DNA of 8,248 nt from positions 752 through 8,999 of the forward strand of contig PFBP01000004.1 in assembly GCA_002778535.1 (NCBI GenBank). Reading direction: 5' to 3'. This DNA is from Candidatus Kuenenbacteria bacterium CG10_big_fil_rev_8_21_14_0_10_36_11. Lineage in GTDB: Bacteria > Patescibacteriota > Patescibacteriia > UBA2196. The notes under the pieces are model-generated. The model searched no databases and had not been told where the DNA came from. It saw only the letters and a program-made list of their open reading frames with translations. How positions within the stretch are numbered: the stretch's first letter is position 1; every line of letters starts with the position of its first letter. This document shows positions 6,583-8,248 of the stretch, one piece after another. A program made the translations under genes and the position numbers.

Positions 6583-7194
6583 GTGTATTTAGATCATGTT
6601 ACGGCTAATACCAATAAAACCGATTTTGATCGAGATTCCACTGAATGGACAGAAATTCAAGAAGAAATGTTTAAAATTTTAAAACCCCATATTGATGATT
6701 TATTGGGCAGAGAGATAAAAGAACCAACTGACGAAGAAAAACAGAGAGTAAAAGATGCAAAAGAATTAGTCACGGAAATGATGAAAATGAGAAAAATTAA
6801 TTTGAACGGTAATTTTTTGGAAGGGGAATCTGTCGGGCAGAAACAACCAGAAAGAACCGGAAAAACAACTAGGGCACTTTTATCTGTTAATAAAAATAGA
6901 GAGCATTTTCCAAAAACGCCACCCCCGAAGGATGCCGTTGGTAAAAGGAAGTGCTTAAATGAATTCATGGACTGGAATATTAGAGATATGGATGAATCAG
7001 TAAGGAGTATAATTGAGGAAAAAGAAAAGTCTAAACTTTTGGTGATAAATAATTTATTCCCTGGATTTAAAAAAACAGGCGGTAATAACCTTTATTTAAT
7101 AGAGACGGCAGCTATTCAGCTTGCTCTTCCAGAAAAAGATGAAAAACAAGTTATCCACATTTTGAAATTTGACAAACATTTGCCTGTGGTATAG
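6583..7194 (+). CDS. Probable 5'-truncated remnant of a GHKL/HSP90-like ATPase (C-terminal part); otherwise hypothetical protein
   Basis: The first usable start in this frame is a GTG at 6583 (203 codons), without a recognisable Shine-Dalgarno. The frame stays open upstream to a TAA at 6511-6513, with no ATG on the way, and passes through the restriction gene's terminator. The residues before the GTG (NYLFGE) read naturally into VYLDHVTANTNKTDFDRD. A pattern of this kind (GE...D.l...n.tKtdFdrds.eW) recalls the region after the ATPase domain in HSP90/MORC-like GHKL proteins. The end, LLVINNLFPGFK followed by LYLIETAAIQLA, resembles the C-termini of such proteins. No ATP-binding motif is present because that half would lie upstream. 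The middle (about 40-150) is charged and helical. I infer a decayed C-terminal fragment; the family link comes from remembered patterns only. A genuine short gene is possible. Confidence 0.5.
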   Translation: MYLDHVTANTNKTDFDRDSTEWTEIQEEMFKILKPHIDDLLGREIKEPTDEEKQRVKDAKELVTEMMKMRKINLNGNFLEGESVGQKQPERTGKTTRALLSVNKNREHFPKTPPPKDAVGKRKCLNEFMDWNIRDMDESVRSIIEEKEKSKLLVINNLFPGFKKTGGNNLYLIETAAIQLALPEKDEKQVIHILKFDKHLPVV

Positions 7195-7218
7195 GATTAC
7201 CACAGGCATTATGTTTTT
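7181..7218 (+). terminator. Hairpin terminator overlapping the end of the 203-codon frame
   Basis: A perfect 11-base stem, tgcctgtggta (7181-7191) with taccacaggca (7198-7208), encloses a 6-base loop that contains most of the TAG stop at 7192-7194. The T-rich ttatgttttt follows. The last codons of the frame form the left arm. It would separate that transcript from the Xre regulator downstream. Confidence 0.7.
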
Positions 7219-7249
7219 AAGATATTTAAAAAACTAATTTAAAAAATCT

Positions 7250-7627
7250 ATGCATAGACATCTAAAAAAATTCGGCCAGAACTTAAAAAAAGCAAGAATT
7301 GCCCAAAATTTAAGTTTGCGTGAAATTTGCAAGAAAACAAATTATGACGCCAGTAATTGGAGTAAAATAGAAAGGGGAGTAATAGCCCCGCCGTCTGATG
7401 AAAAAATCTTATCAAAGTGGGCCAGGGCACTTGGTCTGAAACCCCCCAGTCATAAATACCAGACATTTATAGATGAGGCGCAAATAGGACAAGGAATCAT
7501 TCCAGAAGATATTTTAGCCGGGCAAAATGCTGTTGATTATCTGCCGGCTGTTTTCCGCACTTTGCGCAATGAAAAACCGACCAAACAGGAAATTGATCGC
7601 CTGATAGAATTAATTAGAAATTCCTAA
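7250..7627 (+). CDS. Xre-family HTH transcriptional regulator
   Basis: A 125-residue protein with an N-terminal Xre/Cro helix-turn-helix (about 5-65). FGQNLKKARIAQNLSLREIC holds helices 1-2, NYDASNWSKIERG the recognition helix, and ILSKWARALGL the closing helix. A C-terminal helical tail (YLPAVFRTLRNEKPTKQEIDRLIELI, about 96-123) may serve dimerisation or contact with a partner. Such proteins bind operators and usually repress their own promoter. The next gene, 8 bases downstream, encodes an ImmA/IrrE-type zinc peptidase. That gene pair recurs on mobile elements, where the peptidase can cleave the repressor (as ImmA cleaves ImmR in ICEBs1), and it has been proposed as a toxin-antitoxin-like module. 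The ATG at 7250 has only a weak A-rich leader, and no operator could be picked out by eye. Its targets, possibly including the restriction gene, are unknown. Confidence 0.85.
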   Translation: MHRHLKKFGQNLKKARIAQNLSLREICKKTNYDASNWSKIERGVIAPPSDEKILSKWARALGLKPPSHKYQTFIDEAQIGQGIIPEDILAGQNAVDYLPAVFRTLRNEKPTKQEIDRLIELIRNS

Positions 7628-7635
7628 AAAGCAAT

Positions 7636-8248
7636 ATGGATTATACCCAAATTCAAATCCCTTATATTGGAAATTTAGTCATAAAAAATAAAGCCGATTT
7701 ATTCCGTACAAAATATTGGGATGAAATTTTACCAGTTGATATTGAAAAAATAATTGATGTTAATTTAGAAATTAATATTATACCATTGCCTGATTTAGAA
7801 AAGTTATGTAATACTGATGCCTTGATCACTTCTGATTGGAAATCATTGTATATTGATAAAGATTTATTTGAAGATGAAAGACGGCAAAACCGTCTCCGTT
7901 TTTCTTTGGCGCACGAGATAGGCCATTTGGTTTTACATAAAAATTTTTATGCCATCCTGGAAATAAATTCTTTTGAAGATTTTTATAAATTTATCAATTC
8001 GGTGTCAGCAGAACAATACAGATATTTGGAAATACAAGCCAATAAATTTGCCGGCCATATATTAGTGCCAAGAAATTTATTAAACAATGAACTTAATAAA
8101 GAATTGAAAAGAGCCGGGCAAAAAATAAACATAGATAATCTGGATAAATTATTGTTAAAATCTTATATTGCTAACCCGTTAGCCAACAAAGTATTTGGCA
8201 TTTCTCAAGAGTCAATGGAAATTATTTTAAATGAGCTTGATTTTTTCA
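7636..8248 (+). CDS. ImmA/IrrE (DUF955) family zinc metallopeptidase, 3' end outside window
   Basis: The frame is open from the ATG at 7636 to the window edge (204 residues) with no stop. The zinc-binding motif is clear: LAHEIGHLVLH with H93, E94 and H97, and a third ligand candidate E132 in LEIQANKFAGHILVP, which is the arrangement of the COG2856/IrrE-like fold (HEXXH followed by E..A..FA...L.P). The N-terminal part contains ITSDWKSLYIDKDL, typical of the strand before the active helix, and RQNRLRFSLAHE. All catalytic residues are present, so it should be active. The family cleaves HTH repressors (ImmA, IrrE/PprI) or acts as a toxin partner. It lies 8 bases after the Xre gene and is presumably translated from the same mRNA. 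The final residues are missing only because of the window end. Confidence 0.9.
   Translation, partial: MDYTQIQIPYIGNLVIKNKADLFRTKYWDEILPVDIEKIIDVNLEINIIPLPDLEKLCNTDALITSDWKSLYIDKDLFEDERRQNRLRFSLAHEIGHLVLHKNFYAILEINSFEDFYKFINSVSAEQYRYLEIQANKFAGHILVPRNLLNNELNKELKRAGQKINIDNLDKLLLKSYIANPLANKVFGISQESMEIILNELDFF

Noticed and set aside
6067..6968. Minus-strand open frames inside the restriction gene and the fragment after it
   Set aside because: They mirror lysine-rich plus-strand coding, have no ribosome binding sites and no recognisable domains.

Overview
This is an AT-rich stretch of a bacterial chromosome. The gene style suggests an uncultured bacterium of the Patescibacteria (CPR) type: AT-rich, lysine- and asparagine-rich proteins, weak ribosome binding sites, a FtsX/MacB-type permease with its ATPase and adaptor, and short palindromic repeats between genes. 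That placement is an inference, since no marker gene is present. All visible stop codons are TAA or TAG, and nothing argues for a changed genetic code.

Left part (1-2780): an efflux or export module. The first 150 bases encode the C-terminus of a MacB/FtsX-type ABC permease on the plus strand. It runs tail to tail, 8 bases away, into a minus-strand operon of a MacA/HlyD-like adaptor (951-2603) followed by a MacB/LolD-type ATPase (159-869). The operon has a plausible sigma70 promoter at 2643-2671. The 81-base gap between adaptor and ATPase is almost entirely inverted repeats that can fold into a three-way junction, and one outer arm contains the ATPase ribosome binding site. A second palindromic repeat (2700-2780) lies upstream of the adaptor promoter.

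Middle (2822-3211): a small DUF167/YggU-family gene, a short tandem repeat, a tRNA-Gly(GCC) with encoded CCA, and a strong terminator. The tRNA has a normal acceptor stem and anticodon arm, but lacks the D-loop GG and carries T-G-C in place of T-T-C in the T loop. Both changes affect the elbow contact that joins the two loops, and the T-loop change is the one known from the staphylococcal glycine tRNAs that serve cell-wall synthesis rather than translation. This is the most interesting object in the window.

Right part (3278-8248): an accessory, defence-like block placed directly after the tRNA. It starts with an intact 1080-residue single-chain restriction-modification enzyme (type IIG, Eco57I-like), with an N-terminal PD-(D/E)XK-like nuclease, a gamma-type adenine methyltransferase core (DPSCGCGTF and NPPY) and a C-terminal specificity region. 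Next is a 203-codon reading frame that looks like the C-terminal remnant of a GHKL/HSP90-like ATPase, joined just after the restriction gene's terminator. Last come an Xre-type HTH regulator and an ImmA/IrrE-type zinc peptidase (HEIGH), 8 bases apart and probably co-transcribed; the peptidase runs off the window. The Xre/peptidase pair is the kind of regulator-protease switch found on mobile elements and in toxin-antitoxin-like loci, and might control this block.
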